This document shows positions 16,677 through 25,336 of a stretch of 64,000 nucleotides of DNA, piece by piece. The notes beneath the pieces were generated by a model. The model saw only the letters and a program-made list of their open reading frames with translations. It did not search any database and was not told the DNA's origin. Source of the DNA: JAICYJ01 sp963766445 (lineage in GTDB: Bacteria > Actinomycetota > Thermoleophilia > Gaiellales > JAICJC01). The stretch spans positions 1 to 64,000 of the forward strand of contig CAVXZW010000009.1 in NCBI GenBank assembly GCA_963766445.1. Reading direction: 5' to 3'. Both the position numbers and the translations under genes were made by a program. Position 1 is the stretch's first letter. The number at the start of each line of letters is the position of its first letter.

Positions 16677-17652
16677 ATGCGGTGGCTACCTGACGAACCG
16701 CAGCTGGCGCTGTTCGGCCCCGAGCAGCGAGAGCTGCCCAGCGTGGAGTACATGGCGGTCAACGCGCGGCGGATCATCAACACGCTGCCGGCCTCGTCCC
16801 GGATGCCGTTCCGCCACACCATCAACGTCTACCGCGGCTGCCGCCACGCCTGCACGTACTGCTTCGCCCGGCCCACGCACGAGTACCTGGGCCTGAACTC
16901 GGGCGAGGACTTCGAGCGGCGGATCGTGGTCAAGGTGAACGCCGTCGAGAAGCTCGACCGCGAGCTGGAGGATCCCGCCTGGGGCGGCGAGTCGATCGCG
17001 ATGGGCACGAACACCGATCCCTACCAGCCGGCCGAGGGCCACTACCGGCTGACGCGGGGGCTGGTGGAGGTGCTGTCGCGGCGGCGTAACCCGTTCTCGA
17101 TCCTGACCAAGTCGTCGCTGATCGTGCGCGACATCGACCTGCTGAGCGAGGCTGCGGGGCGCACGCGCGTGAGCGTGGCGATGTCGATCGGCACCGACGA
17201 GGACGCCGGTGGCGCGGATCACCGAGCCGGGTGCGGCGTCGCCCAGCAGCCGGCTGGAGGCGATCTCGCGGCTGGCCGCAGCGGGGCTGCGGCCGTCCGT
17301 GCTGATGGCGCCGATCCTGCCCGGCATCAGCGACGGCGAGGAGCAGATCCGGCGGCTGACCCGGGCCTGCCTGGACGCCGGCGCCGACCACGTCAGCCCG
17401 ATCCTCCTGCACCTGCGCCCGGGCGTGCGCGAGCACTACTTCGAGTGGCTGGAGCGGGAGCTGCCGGCGCTGGTCGACCTGCACCGGGACGCCTACCGGG
17501 CGGGGCCCTACGGGCTGCGCCACGACCGCGAGCGGGTGGCGTCGATCGTGCGCGACGAGGTCAGCGCGCGAGCAGGTGGATGTCCGGCAGGTTCCGGAAG
17601 CGCTGGCGGTAATCGAACCCGTATCCCACAACGAACGCATCGGGGGCCGTGA
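16677..17652 (+). CDS. Rv2578c-like radical SAM protein (frameshifted)
   Basis: Radical SAM protein of the SPL/Rv2578c type. The [4Fe-4S] motif C-x3-C-x2-C is in YRGCRHACTYCFARPTHEYL (about residues 55-74), preceded by the conserved FRHTINVYRGC. The TIM-barrel continues with IAMGTNTDPYQPAEG, NPFSILTKSSLIVRDIDLL and VSVAMSIGTDEDA; then a frame change near 17205-17215 leads to VARITEPGAASPSSRLEAI, VLMAPILPGISD and HVSPILLHLRPGVREHYFEWL. The stop at 17652 overlaps the convergent hpt gene by 92 nt, so a nearer true stop is possible. The perfect LexA-type box just upstream suggests DNA-damage induction. Exact reaction unknown. Confidence 0.8.
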
Positions 17653-18112
17653 ACCCGACGTAGCGCGGCTCGATCTCGATCAGCCGCCGGTAGGGGCGGT
17701 CGAGCAGCGTGCACACCTCGACGGATTCGGCGCCGCGGAACCGCAGCGTCGTGAACAGGTAGTTGAGCGTGAGACCGGTGTCGACGATGTCCTCGACGAT
17801 CAGCACGTGCGCGCCGCGCACCGGCCGGTCGATGTCCTTCAGCAGCCGGATCCGGCCGCTCGAACCGGCCGATGCGCCGCGGTAGGCCGAGATCGCGATG
17901 AAGTCCAGCCGGTGGGGGATCGTCAGCCGGCGCGACAGGTCGGCCAGGAAGATCACGGAGCCCTTGAGTACGGTCACCAGCACCAGGTCGCGGCCGCGGT
18001 AGTCACCGCTGACCTGGCGGGCCAGCTCGTCCAGCCGCCCGGCGATCAGATCGGCTCCGAAGGCGATCTCACCGGGCGATGGCGTCAGCAGGTTCTCTGC
18101 GGCCACGCTCAC
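17561..18112 (-). CDS. hpt: Hypoxanthine phosphoribosyltransferase
   Basis: 183 aa, normal length for the family. The PRPP-binding loop is VLIVEDIVDTGLTLNYL (about residues 102-118); the flexible loop and VLKGSVIFLADLSRRL (about 49-64) and the late DAFVVGYGFDYRQRFRNLPDI (about 157-177) are all standard. It converts hypoxanthine/guanine plus PRPP into IMP/GMP. Its ATG overlaps the stop of the upstream nuclease-like gene by 4 nt (ATGA), so the two are co-expressed. Confidence 0.93.
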   Translation of the reverse strand: MSVAAENLLTPSPGEIAFGADLIAGRLDELARQVSGDYRGRDLVLVTVLKGSVIFLADLSRRLTIPHRLDFIAISAYRGASAGSSGRIRLLKDIDRPVRGAHVLIVEDIVDTGLTLNYLFTTLRFRGAESVEVCTLLDRPYRRLIEIEPRYVGFTAPDAFVVGYGFDYRQRFRNLPDIHLLAR

Positions 18113-18474
18113 GAAGCCTCGCCGAGCTCATACTTCTCGGCAAGGGCCTCGACGTCGCGCCGGTAGAACAGCTTGACCCGCACGTCCGGACGCAGCTCGC
18201 GCAGCCTGCGCAGCTTGCGGTTCTTCTTGGTCACGAGCGATTGCTTCATGGTGGTGATCTCGAGGTAGAGATCCTGCTCGGGCAGGTAGAAGTCGGGAGT
18301 GAACGCCTCGAGCGTGTTGCCGTGCTCGTCGACGTCGAGCGTGAAGGTGTGCGGCTCGTATTCCCAGGGGATGCCGTGGTAATCGAGGATCTGCGCACAC
18401 TCGAGCTCGGCCTCGTTGGCGAAGGCCGGCGGAGAGTCGCCCGCGAAGGCGTGGAACCGAGGTTGTTCCTGCAT
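18109..18474 (-). CDS. Putative PD-(D/E)xK-fold protein coupled to hpt
   Basis: 121 aa. The order of elements is that of a small restriction-nuclease-like fold: an acidic helix FANEAELECAQILDYHGI, then WEYEPHTFTL, FTPDFYLPEQDLYLEITTMK (Asp of PDF and Glu of LEIT in the usual D-x(n)-E arrangement), then the basic helix KKNRKLRRLRELRP and KLFYRRDVEAL. The normal catalytic Lys of ExK is replaced by Thr (EIT). Fold assignment is by motif pattern only. Joined to hpt by a 4-nt overlap. Substrate and partner unknown. Confidence 0.6.
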   Translation of the reverse strand: MQEQPRFHAFAGDSPPAFANEAELECAQILDYHGIPWEYEPHTFTLDVDEHGNTLEAFTPDFYLPEQDLYLEITTMKQSLVTKKNRKLRRLRELRPDVRVKLFYRRDVEALAEKYELGEAS

Positions 18475-18530
18475 TCCGCTTGGAAACTGTACTTCGCAGG
18501 GCGGACAGCGCGGTCTATGATCGCCACCCT

Positions 18531-19316
18531 ATGACAGCGGAACGCCCGTTCGTGATCGCGCATCTCTCCGACCTGCACTGCGGGTCGCCGTACTTCGTGG
18601 CCAACCTGCTGGAGCGCGCCATCGTCGAGATCAACGAGATGCAGCCCGACGTCGTTGTCTGCTCCGGCGATCTCACCACGTTCGGCTACAAGCAGGAGTA
18701 CACGCAGGCACGCAGCTACCTCGACAAGCTGGACTGCCCGGACGTGATCACGATCCCCGGCAACCACGACTCCCGCAACGTCGGCTACGTGCACTTCGAG
18801 GAGATGGTGGGGCCGCGCTCGACCGTGCTGCGCAAGCACGGCATCACGTTCGTGGCGATCGACTCGTCGGAGCCTGACCTCGACCACGGCGTGGTGGGGC
18901 GCAGCCGCTACGACTGGATCGAGGAGCAGTTCCAGCCCGACGCCGACTTTCGGGTGTTCGTGCTGCACCACCACCTGCTGCCGATCCCCGGCACCGGCCG
19001 CGAGCGCAACGTGGTGCACGACGCGGGGGACACGCTGGAGGTGCTGCAGCGCGCCCAGGTCAACCTGGTGCTCTCAGGGCACAAGCACGTCCCGTATGCC
19101 TGGCGGCTGGAGGACCTGTTCGTTGTCAACGCCGGCACCGTCTCATCGCTGCGCGTGCGCGGGTACACACGGCCCTGTTACAACGTGGTCGAGATCGGCG
19201 ACGACCTGGTCGACATCTACCGCCGCTACCCGTACCACGACCGCGAGACGATCATCCGCTTCTCGACCCGCACGCTGGCCTACGAGAAGCACCCGCCCCA
19301 GCGTGGGAGCCGCTGA
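18531..19316 (+). CDS. Calcineurin-like metallophosphoesterase
   Basis: 261 aa with all five metallophosphoesterase blocks: LSDLHCG (residues 11-17), CSGDLTTFG (about 44-52), PGNHDS (about 80-85), VLHHHLLP (about 145-152) and SGHKHVP (about 182-188). Overall like class III cyclic-nucleotide phosphodiesterase/CpdA-type enzymes. ATG 18531 was taken as start; the stop TGA (19314-19316) overlaps the ATG of the next gene, a cyclic 2,3-diphosphoglycerate synthetase homologue. The placement makes a phosphorylated sugar acid or a cyclic phosphodiester such as cyclic 2,3-diphosphoglycerate an attractive but unproven substrate. Confidence 0.88.
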   Translation: MTAERPFVIAHLSDLHCGSPYFVANLLERAIVEINEMQPDVVVCSGDLTTFGYKQEYTQARSYLDKLDCPDVITIPGNHDSRNVGYVHFEEMVGPRSTVLRKHGITFVAIDSSEPDLDHGVVGRSRYDWIEEQFQPDADFRVFVLHHHLLPIPGTGRERNVVHDAGDTLEVLQRAQVNLVLSGHKHVPYAWRLEDLFVVNAGTVSSLRVRGYTRPCYNVVEIGDDLVDIYRRYPYHDRETIIRFSTRTLAYEKHPPQRGSR

Positions 19317-20616
19317 TGCGCCCACGGGTGCTCGCGCTGGTGGACGGCGAGCACTACCCGCAGGTGGTGCGGGCCGCGCTCGAGCACGCCTCCGCGTCGG
19401 CCGACGTCGTCGCGGCGCTGCTGCTGGGCGGCACCGAGAAGCTGGCCGGCGATCCCGACTACGGCGTGCCGCTGGAGACACTGTCCGGCGACGCCGCCTC
19501 CTCGATGCTGGAGGCGGCCGCCCGTCACGGCGCGGATCGCGTGCTCGACCTGTCCGACGAGCCGGTGCTGAGCGAGAGGCGGCGGCTGTGGCTGGCCGCG
19601 AACGCCCTCGCCGCCGGGATTGCCTACGAGGGCGCCGACTTCGAGCTGCGCCCGCCCGCGGCGGAGCCGCTCGACCACCCGGCGCTGGCGATCGTCGGCA
19701 CCGGCAAGCGGGTCGGCAAGACGGCGGTCTCGGCGCACGCGGCGCGCCTGCTGCATGCGGCCGGCCGCGACGTGGTGGTGGTGGCGATGGGCCGCGGCGG
19801 CCCGGCTGAGCCGGAGCTGGTGGTGCCGTCCGACGGACCGGTCGGCGTCGAGCAGCTGCTGGAGCGCTCGCGAGCCGGGATGCACGCGGCCTCCGACTTC
19901 CTCGAGGACGCCGTGCTGACCGGCGTCGCCACCGTCGGTGCGCGCCGCTGCGGCGGCGGCCTGTCGGGCGGCACGTACCTCTCGAACGTGGCCGAGGCGG
20001 CCCGGCTGGCCGGGTCGCTCGCCCCCGATCTGATCCTGCTGGAGGGCTCCGGGGCGGCCGTGCCGCCGCTGCGCGCCGACCGGACGGTGCTGGTCACGTC
20101 CGCTCACCGCCCGGCCGCGGCGCTGACGGCGGGGTTGGGGCCGGTGGCGGTGCTCCGCAGCGACCTGGTCGTGATCACGATGGCCGAGCACGGCTGCAAC
20201 GACACCCGCGAGGCGATCGAGGCGGTTGCGCCCGGGCTGCCGACCGTGGCGGTGACGCTGCGGCCGTCGCCCGTGGAGCCGCTGGGCGACGGGCCGGTGG
20301 CGTTCTTCACGACCGCGCCGCCCGAGCGGGCGGGCGCCCTGGCCGAGCGGCTCGAGGCGACGTGGTGGCGGTGGTGCCGGCCCTGTCCGACCGCCGGGCG
20401 CTGCGCGAGGCGCTGGAGCGGGACGACGTCGCGGCAGCCGGCACGTTCCTGGTCGAGGTGAAGGCGGCCGCGATCGACGTGGTCTGCGAGTACGCGGCCG
20501 ACCACGGAGTCCGCGTCGTCTTCTGCGACAACGTGCCCGAGCCGGCCGAGGGCGAGCCCGACCTGGACGCCGCGCTGCTCGAGCTGGCAAGCGAGGCGGT
20601 GGCGCTGCGTGCCTGA
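19316..20616 (+). CDS. cpgS: Cyclic 2,3-diphosphoglycerate synthetase homologue (one frame break)
   Basis: About 433 aa. The opening VLALVDGEHYPQVVRAALEH and the P-loop-like GTGKRVGKTAVSAHAARLL (about residues 128-146) are characteristic of the archaeal enzyme that closes 2,3-diphosphoglycerate to its cyclic form using ATP; further family-like blocks are VVVAMGRGGPAEPEL and GGGLSGGTYLSNVAEAARLAG. The frame changes near 20360, after which VVAVVPALSDRRALREAL and KAAAIDVVCEYAADHGVRVVFCDNVP complete the C-terminus. The start overlaps the phosphoesterase stop, and the end overlaps the 2-phosphoglycerate kinase start by 8 nt, so substrate producer and consumer are encoded side by side. Product would be a cytosolic osmolyte/phosphate store. 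Homology reading is confident; activity is inferred. Confidence 0.8.
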
Positions 20617-21529
20617 CCAGCGTGAGCCCCGCATCCGCGGCACCGGCCACCCGCTGCCGTTCTCGAAGGGCCGCATGGCCACCAACCTGTTCCTGTCCGG
20701 CGTGGAGGCCGAGCACGCCTACGAGCTGGCGCTCGACATCGAGCGCGCCGTGCAGGAGGTGGGCAGCGAGGAGATCGCGCTCGCCGAGCTGCACTCGATC
20801 GTCGAGGACGTGCTGAGCCGCGCCGACGGCCCAGCGGCGGTGGAGCGCTACCGAGCCTGGCAGAAGGTGCTGCGGCGGGAGCGGCCGCTGGTGCTGATGC
20901 TGGGCGGCGCCACCGGCACCGGCAAGAGCTCGCTGGCGACGGAGCTGGCCTACCGGCTGGGCATCAGCCGGATCACCTCCACCGATGTCGTGCGCCAGGT
21001 GATGCGCGCCTTCTTCGCACCCGGCCTGATGCCGGCGCTGCACTACAGCTCGTTCGAGGCGGGCGCCGGCCTGAAGATGCCGATGCCCGATCCCGAGCAG
21101 GATGATCGCGCGCTCTACGGCTTCATCCAGCAGGCCGAGCAGGTGGCGGTCGGTGCCGCGGCGGTGGTCGAGCGGGCGGTGCTGGAGGGGCTGTCGACGG
21201 TGCTCGAGGGCGTGCACCTGGTGCCGGGGCTGGTCGAGGTGCCGGAGCACCGCGCGGCGACCGTCGTGCAGGTGCTGCTGACCATCCAGGACGAGGAGGC
21301 GCACCAGGCGCACTTCGTGGCCCGCGACTTCAGCACCGGCGGCGTCCGCGCGCTGGATCGCTACCTGCGCAGCTTCGGGGAGATCCGCCGCATCCAGGAC
21401 TACCTGGTGGGCCGGGCGGAGCGCATGGGCGTGCCGATCGTGGACGGCACCGACGGCGAGGAGGCGCTGCGATCGGTGCTCGACCTGATCCTGGAACGCG
21501 CCACCGCCGCCCCCGGCGCTGTACCCTGA
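20609..21529 (+). CDS. 2-phosphoglycerate kinase (ATP-cone + P-loop kinase)
   Basis: 306 aa, two domains. Residues ~10-85 form an ATP-cone-like domain (PLPFSKGRMATNLFLSGVEA, then ALDIERAVQEVGSEEIALAE). The kinase domain has Walker A LMLGGATGTGKSSLATELAY (about 96-115), then ISRITSTDVVRQVMRAFF, LSTVLEGVHLVPGLVEV and a C-terminal VPIVDG. This is the architecture of archaeal 2-phosphoglycerate kinase, which phosphorylates 2-phosphoglycerate to 2,3-diphosphoglycerate. Immediately preceded by the cyclase homologue, it completes the two-step route to cyclic 2,3-diphosphoglycerate. Starts GTG 20609. Confidence 0.85.
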   Translation: MPDQREPRIRGTGHPLPFSKGRMATNLFLSGVEAEHAYELALDIERAVQEVGSEEIALAELHSIVEDVLSRADGPAAVERYRAWQKVLRRERPLVLMLGGATGTGKSSLATELAYRLGISRITSTDVVRQVMRAFFAPGLMPALHYSSFEAGAGLKMPMPDPEQDDRALYGFIQQAEQVAVGAAAVVERAVLEGLSTVLEGVHLVPGLVEVPEHRAATVVQVLLTIQDEEAHQAHFVARDFSTGGVRALDRYLRSFGEIRRIQDYLVGRAERMGVPIVDGTDGEEALRSVLDLILERATAAPGAVP

Positions 21530-21559
21530 CCCTGATGAGCAATCGAGGCACCCCCGGCC

Positions 21560-22577
21560 ATGGCCACCAAGGCTCGTAGCCCCAAGCAGCAGCCGCGGCC
21601 GGAGCCGGAGCTGTCGGAGGAGCGCTGCCCCTGCACCGACCTGGCGTCGGTCACCGAGCGCAGCGCCCTGGCGGCGGGCCGCTATCTGGGCCGGGGTGAC
21701 CCGCGCGGCGCCGACACGGCGGCGAGCGAGGCGATGGTGCACGCGATCGACGCGCTGCCCGTCAGCGGCACGGTCGTGATCGGCCGCAGCGAGCAGGGCC
21801 ACCCGCTGGCGCCGGGCGCGACCATGGGCGGCGGCGGCGGCATGGAGCTGGAGCTGGCATGCGACCCGGTCGAAGGTGCGGCGGTGGTCGGGCGCGGCGG
21901 GGTGGGCGCGCTCTCGATCCTGGCCGCCTGCGAGCCGGGCGGCATCACGCGGGTGCCGCGGATGTACATGAAGAAGATGGCCGTCGGGCCGGTCGCGAAG
22001 GGCCGCATCGACCTGCGCCAGGGCGTGACCGAGAACCTGCAGGCGATCGCCGAGGCGTTCGGGCGCCAGGTGGGGGACATCACCGCGGTGGTGCTCGACC
22101 GGCCCCGGCACGACGACCTGATCGCCGAGATCCGCGAGGCCGGCGCGCGCATCAAGGTGATCGCCGACGGCGACATCACGGCCACGATCGACGCCGCCAT
22201 CCGCGGCACCAACGACCACCTGGCGGTGGGCATCGGCGGCTCCTTCGAGGGCATCATCTCGGCGGCGGCGCTGCACTGCCTGGGCGGCGAGATCCAGGGC
22301 CAGCTGTGGCCGATGAGCCGCACCGAGATCCGGCAGGCCGGGCGAGTACGGCATCGACGACATCAACCAGATCTTCGGCATCGACGACCTGGTCAGGGGC
22401 CACCAGATGGTGGTCGGCACCGGCATCTCGAACGGCGACCTGCTGCGCGGCGTGCGCTACTTCGCGGAGGGCGCCCGCACGCAGTCGATCGTGCTGTGCT
22501 CGCGCTGCAACCGCGTCCGCTTCATCGATTCGATCCATCTGTTCTCGAAGACCCGACACGAGGAGATTCGCCTGTGA
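21560..22577 (+). CDS. glpX: Fructose-1,6-bisphosphatase class II (GlpX), one frame break
   Basis: About 338 aa. GlpX hallmarks: SEAMVHAIDALPVSGTVVIG, the metal motif MELELACDPVEGA (about residues 94-106), PRMYMKKMAVGP, IAEIREAGARIKVIADGDI, GIGGSFEGIISAAALHCLGG and IQGQLWPMS. A one-base insertion near 22342 breaks the frame; after it YGIDDINQIFGIDDLVRG and NGDLLRGVRYF finish the protein at TGA 22575-22577. It dephosphorylates fructose 1,6-bisphosphate in gluconeogenesis. The stop overlaps the GTG of the crotonase fusion gene (GTGA). Its position after the cyclic-diphosphoglycerate genes suggests control of carbon flow from phosphoglycerates. Confidence 0.88.
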
Positions 22578-23401
22578 CGGCTGAGCCACAGCTGTTCGAG
22601 CTGCACGAGCTGGCACGCGAGCGCGGGATCGACGGCTACAGGCTGTTGTCGAAGACGGAGCTGCTGGAGGCGGTCGGCGACCTGCCTCCGCCGGGGCCGA
22701 CGGTGGTCGAGGCGGCGGCGGTGCGGGACGGGCTGGCGCTGCTGACGCTGCGCGGCCAGGGCGGCGAGAACGCGCTGGCGCTGGAGACGCTGGAGCAGCT
22801 GGCCGACGAGGTGGAGCGGTTGGCGGCCGACGAGTCGGTGCGGATGATCGCGATCACCGGCTCCGGCAGCCGCATCTTCTGCTCGGGGGCGGATCTCGAG
22901 CGGGTGCGCGAGCTTCCCGGCAAGGAGGTCACGGAGCGCGGCAGCCGCGCGTGTGACCGGATCGCGGCGGCGGGCGTTCCGACGGTGGCGCTGATGAACG
23001 GGCACGCGGTGGGCGGTGGGATCGACCTGGCGCTGGCCTGTGACTGGCGGATCGCGGCGCAGGGCGCGAAGCTGCGGTTCATCCACAACGAGCTCGGCTA
23101 CTGCCCTCCGTGGGGTGGGGCGCAGCGGCTGTCGCGGCTGCTGGGCGCGGGCGCGGCGCTGCGGCTGTTCGCGACGTGCGACCTGCTGTCGGCGGACGAG
23201 GCGCGGACGACCGGGCTGGTGGACGCGGTGCTGCCGCGCGAGAAGCTGCTGGGGCGGGCCGAGAGCATGGCCGGGAAGGTGGCGCGGGCGGGACGCGAGG
23301 CGGTGTCTGCGACGAAGGCGCTGCTGGGCGAGACGGCGGCGACGGGGCACGAGCCGGCGTTCGCTGCGCTGTGGGACGCGAACGCTACGATGCAGGCATG
23401 A
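22574..23401 (+). CDS. Rho_N (SAP-like) domain fused to enoyl-CoA hydratase/isomerase
   Basis: 275 aa, two parts. Residues ~8-32, LHELARERGIDGYRLLSKTE, match the Rho termination factor N-terminal (SAP-like) domain consensus L.eLa...gI.gy..L.K.eLi. Residues ~45-275 are a crotonase: LALLTLRGQGGENALALETL, the oxyanion-hole block GSRIFCSGADLERV and MNGHAVGGGIDLALACDWRI, then HNELGYCPPWGGAQRLSRLLG. The catalytic Glu of hydratases appears at NELGYCPPWGG, whereas the second Glu is uncertain. GTG start 22574 overlaps the glpX stop; the end overlaps the next start (ATGA). The fusion is real in this frame, without any break. Role of the Rho_N part unknown. Confidence 0.85.
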   Translation: MTAEPQLFELHELARERGIDGYRLLSKTELLEAVGDLPPPGPTVVEAAAVRDGLALLTLRGQGGENALALETLEQLADEVERLAADESVRMIAITGSGSRIFCSGADLERVRELPGKEVTERGSRACDRIAAAGVPTVALMNGHAVGGGIDLALACDWRIAAQGAKLRFIHNELGYCPPWGGAQRLSRLLGAGAALRLFATCDLLSADEARTTGLVDAVLPREKLLGRAESMAGKVARAGREAVSATKALLGETAATGHEPAFAALWDANATMQA

Positions 23402-23699
23402 GCATCACCGAGGAGCAGGTGTTCGACGCGCTGCGGGTGGTCGAGGACCCGGAGCTGGGGATGGACGTGGTCGACCTCGGCCTGGTCTACGACGTGCGGG
23501 TGGAGGACGAAACAAGGTCACAGTCACCTACTCGCTGACGTCGATGGGCTGCCCGGCCGGCGCGATGATCCAGGAGCAGATGCGCGACGTGGTCTCGTCG
23601 CTGGAGGGCGTGGGCGAGGTCGTCACCGACCTGACCTGGACGCCGCCGTGGTCGCCCGAGATGATGTCGGACGACGCCAAGTTCGTGCTCGGCTTCTAG
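23398..23699 (+). CDS. MIP18/DUF59 metal-sulfur cluster assembly factor (frameshifted)
   Basis: About 101 aa. First part VFDALRVVEDPELGMDVVDLGLVYDVRVED is the classical DUF59 opening; after a one-base deletion near 23512 (a run of A) it continues KVTVTYSLTSMGCPAGAMIQEQM, with the single conserved Cys, and VVSSLEGVGEVVTDLTWTPPWSPEMMS, where TWTPPW is the family end motif. SufT/PaaD-type proteins assist iron-sulfur cluster maturation. Start ATG 23398 overlaps the crotonase stop (ATGA), making it the last gene of the six-gene operon from 18531. Confidence 0.85.
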
Positions 23700-23849
23700 C
23701 CCGCAGCTTCGCGAAACCGGTCAGCAGTCGTGCGAGCGGCTCCATCACGGTGAACCCGAGTCTACGGCCAGACGCTCTCACGGGCAGTCGACCTCCGGGT
23801 GTAAGGTGGTCGGCGGTGTGCCGGGAAGACGGGTCGGCGATATCTCGCC

Positions 23850-24845
23850 ATGCCACTCGCCGCCTCCCTCTTTCTCGTCTGTCTGGCCGCCAGCCTCGGC
23901 TCCAGCTTCGTGCTTGCGCGCGCGCTCGACCGGATCGGGGTGCGGCTGGGACTGACCGACGCCTTGATCGGCATGCTGACCGCGCTGGGCGCGGACGCTC
24001 CGGAGATCTCAACCGCCGCGGCGGCCGTGCTGAGCAAGCACGATGACATCGGCGTGGGCGTGGTTCTGGGCTCCAACGTGGTCAATCTGGCCGCGCTGCT
24101 GGGCATCGGCGCGCTGCTGGCCGGGCGCGTCCACGTCGGCCGCCGGGCGGCGATGCTGGAGGGAGCAACCGCCATCGCGATGGCGGCCTTTGCCGTGCCG
24201 GTGGCCGCCGGGTGGATCGGCCCCATCCCGGCGCTCGTCCTGTGCGCCTGCGTGCTGGTGCCCTACGTGTGGCTGGCCGCCCAGCGGCCGGTCGACATCA
24301 CCCACGGCGAGCGCGTTACCGGGCTGCGGCGCCGGATCGCACGCGCCGTCGCCGAGGAGCAGCGCGCGGCCCGTCCCGACCACCACGAACGGCCGGCCAC
24401 ACGGGGAGACCTGCTGCTGGTGGCGCCGGCCGTCGGCCTGGTGATCGGCGCCAGCGTGGGCATGGTGCACGCGGCCGTCGAGATCGGCCATCACTTCTCG
24501 ATATCGGGGGCCGTGATGGGGACGCTGGTGCTGGCCGGGCTGACCAGCATCCCCAACGCTGTGGCCGCGGTCCGCTTGGCGCTGCACCACCGCAGCTCGG
24601 CCGTGGTCAGCGAGGCGTTCAACTCGAACAGCATGAACATCGTGGCCGGCCTGCTGCTGCCGGCCGCGCTGCTGGGAGGCGTGGCCGGCTCTGCCGCAGG
24701 CCGCCTCTCGGCGGTCTGGGCGCTGGCGATGACGATGGCGGTGGTGGCGATGCTGATGCGCCGGCGCGGGATGCGCCGCCCCGAGGCGGTGCTGGTGATC
24801 GCGTCGTACCTGGCCTTCGCGGCCGTGCTGATCCATGTCGGATAA
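23850..24845 (+). CDS. Sodium/calcium (CaCA) exchanger family protein
   Basis: 331 aa, about ten membrane helices with the two inverted alpha repeats of the CaCA family: TALGADAPEISTAAAAVL with GVVLGSNVVNLAALLG (about residues 45-85) and LAGLTSIPNAVAAVRLAL with VSEAFNSNSMNIVAGLLL (about 230-270). A hydrophilic linker (about 150-185) separates the halves. It presumably exports Ca2+ or another cation against Na+ or H+. ATG 23850. Stands alone between the diphosphoglycerate operon and a lipoprotein gene. Confidence 0.85.
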   Translation: MPLAASLFLVCLAASLGSSFVLARALDRIGVRLGLTDALIGMLTALGADAPEISTAAAAVLSKHDDIGVGVVLGSNVVNLAALLGIGALLAGRVHVGRRAAMLEGATAIAMAAFAVPVAAGWIGPIPALVLCACVLVPYVWLAAQRPVDITHGERVTGLRRRIARAVAEEQRAARPDHHERPATRGDLLLVAPAVGLVIGASVGMVHAAVEIGHHFSISGAVMGTLVLAGLTSIPNAVAAVRLALHHRSSAVVSEAFNSNSMNIVAGLLLPAALLGGVAGSAAGRLSAVWALAMTMAVVAMLMRRRGMRRPEAVLVIASYLAFAAVLIHVG

Positions 24846-24901
24846 TGGGAGCGGTGCCGTTCCCGGAACCGGATGGCCGCGGCGCCCGTCTACAAGGACA
24901 C

Positions 24902-25336
24902 ATGCGACTTCGACCACTCGCACCGCTGCTCGTGCTCGCGGCGCTCGCCACCGCCGGCTGTGGCCCGATGGCCAGGTCGGGATCGGGCACGCAGCCGGGG
25001 CCTGCGTCGACCATCGCAGGCCGCGTCGTCACGTTCCAGTCGGGTGACCGCCACCTGACCGCTCCGCTGGCGCACGTCAAGGTGCGCGCGTTTACGAGGG
25101 CCTTCCCGCTGGGCCCGGTGATGGCCGATCCGCCGCTCCCGGTCGCCACCACGATCACCGGGGCCGACGGCCGCTTCACGCTGACGGGGCTGCGGCCCCG
25201 CCGCTACTTCCTGGTCACCGGCGCGACCGGGCGCTGGGTATCGCTGCCGGCATCCGGCAGGCCGCCGGTGACGATTCGGATCTGCCGGGACTGCATGGTG
25301 CCGCTGGGCATCGGTCGCGCCCGCGGTGGTGCCTAG
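24902..25336 (+). CDS. Small lipoprotein with carboxypeptidase-regulatory-like domain
   Basis: 144 aa. Lipobox: MRLRPLAPLLVLAALATAGC, with Cys20 as lipidated residue. After a short Ser/Gly linker, a CarboxypepD_reg-type beta-sandwich: TIAGRVVTFQSGDRHL, VATTITGADGRFTLTGLRPR and YFLVTGATG, a small all-beta domain common in extracytoplasmic proteins. Two further Cys (RICRDCMV) near the C-terminus. Start ATG 24902. It stops in a sequence shared with the convergent bioY stop (25333-25336). Confidence 0.75.
   Translation: MRLRPLAPLLVLAALATAGCGPMARSGSGTQPGPASTIAGRVVTFQSGDRHLTAPLAHVKVRAFTRAFPLGPVMADPPLPVATTITGADGRFTLTGLRPRRYFLVTGATGRWVSLPASGRPPVTIRICRDCMVPLGIGRARGGA

Noticed and set aside
19280..22426. 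Open frame of over 1000 codons on the minus strand
   Set aside because: Runs antisense through cpgS, 2-PG kinase and glpX; low-complexity Arg/Ala/Gly composition, no motif.
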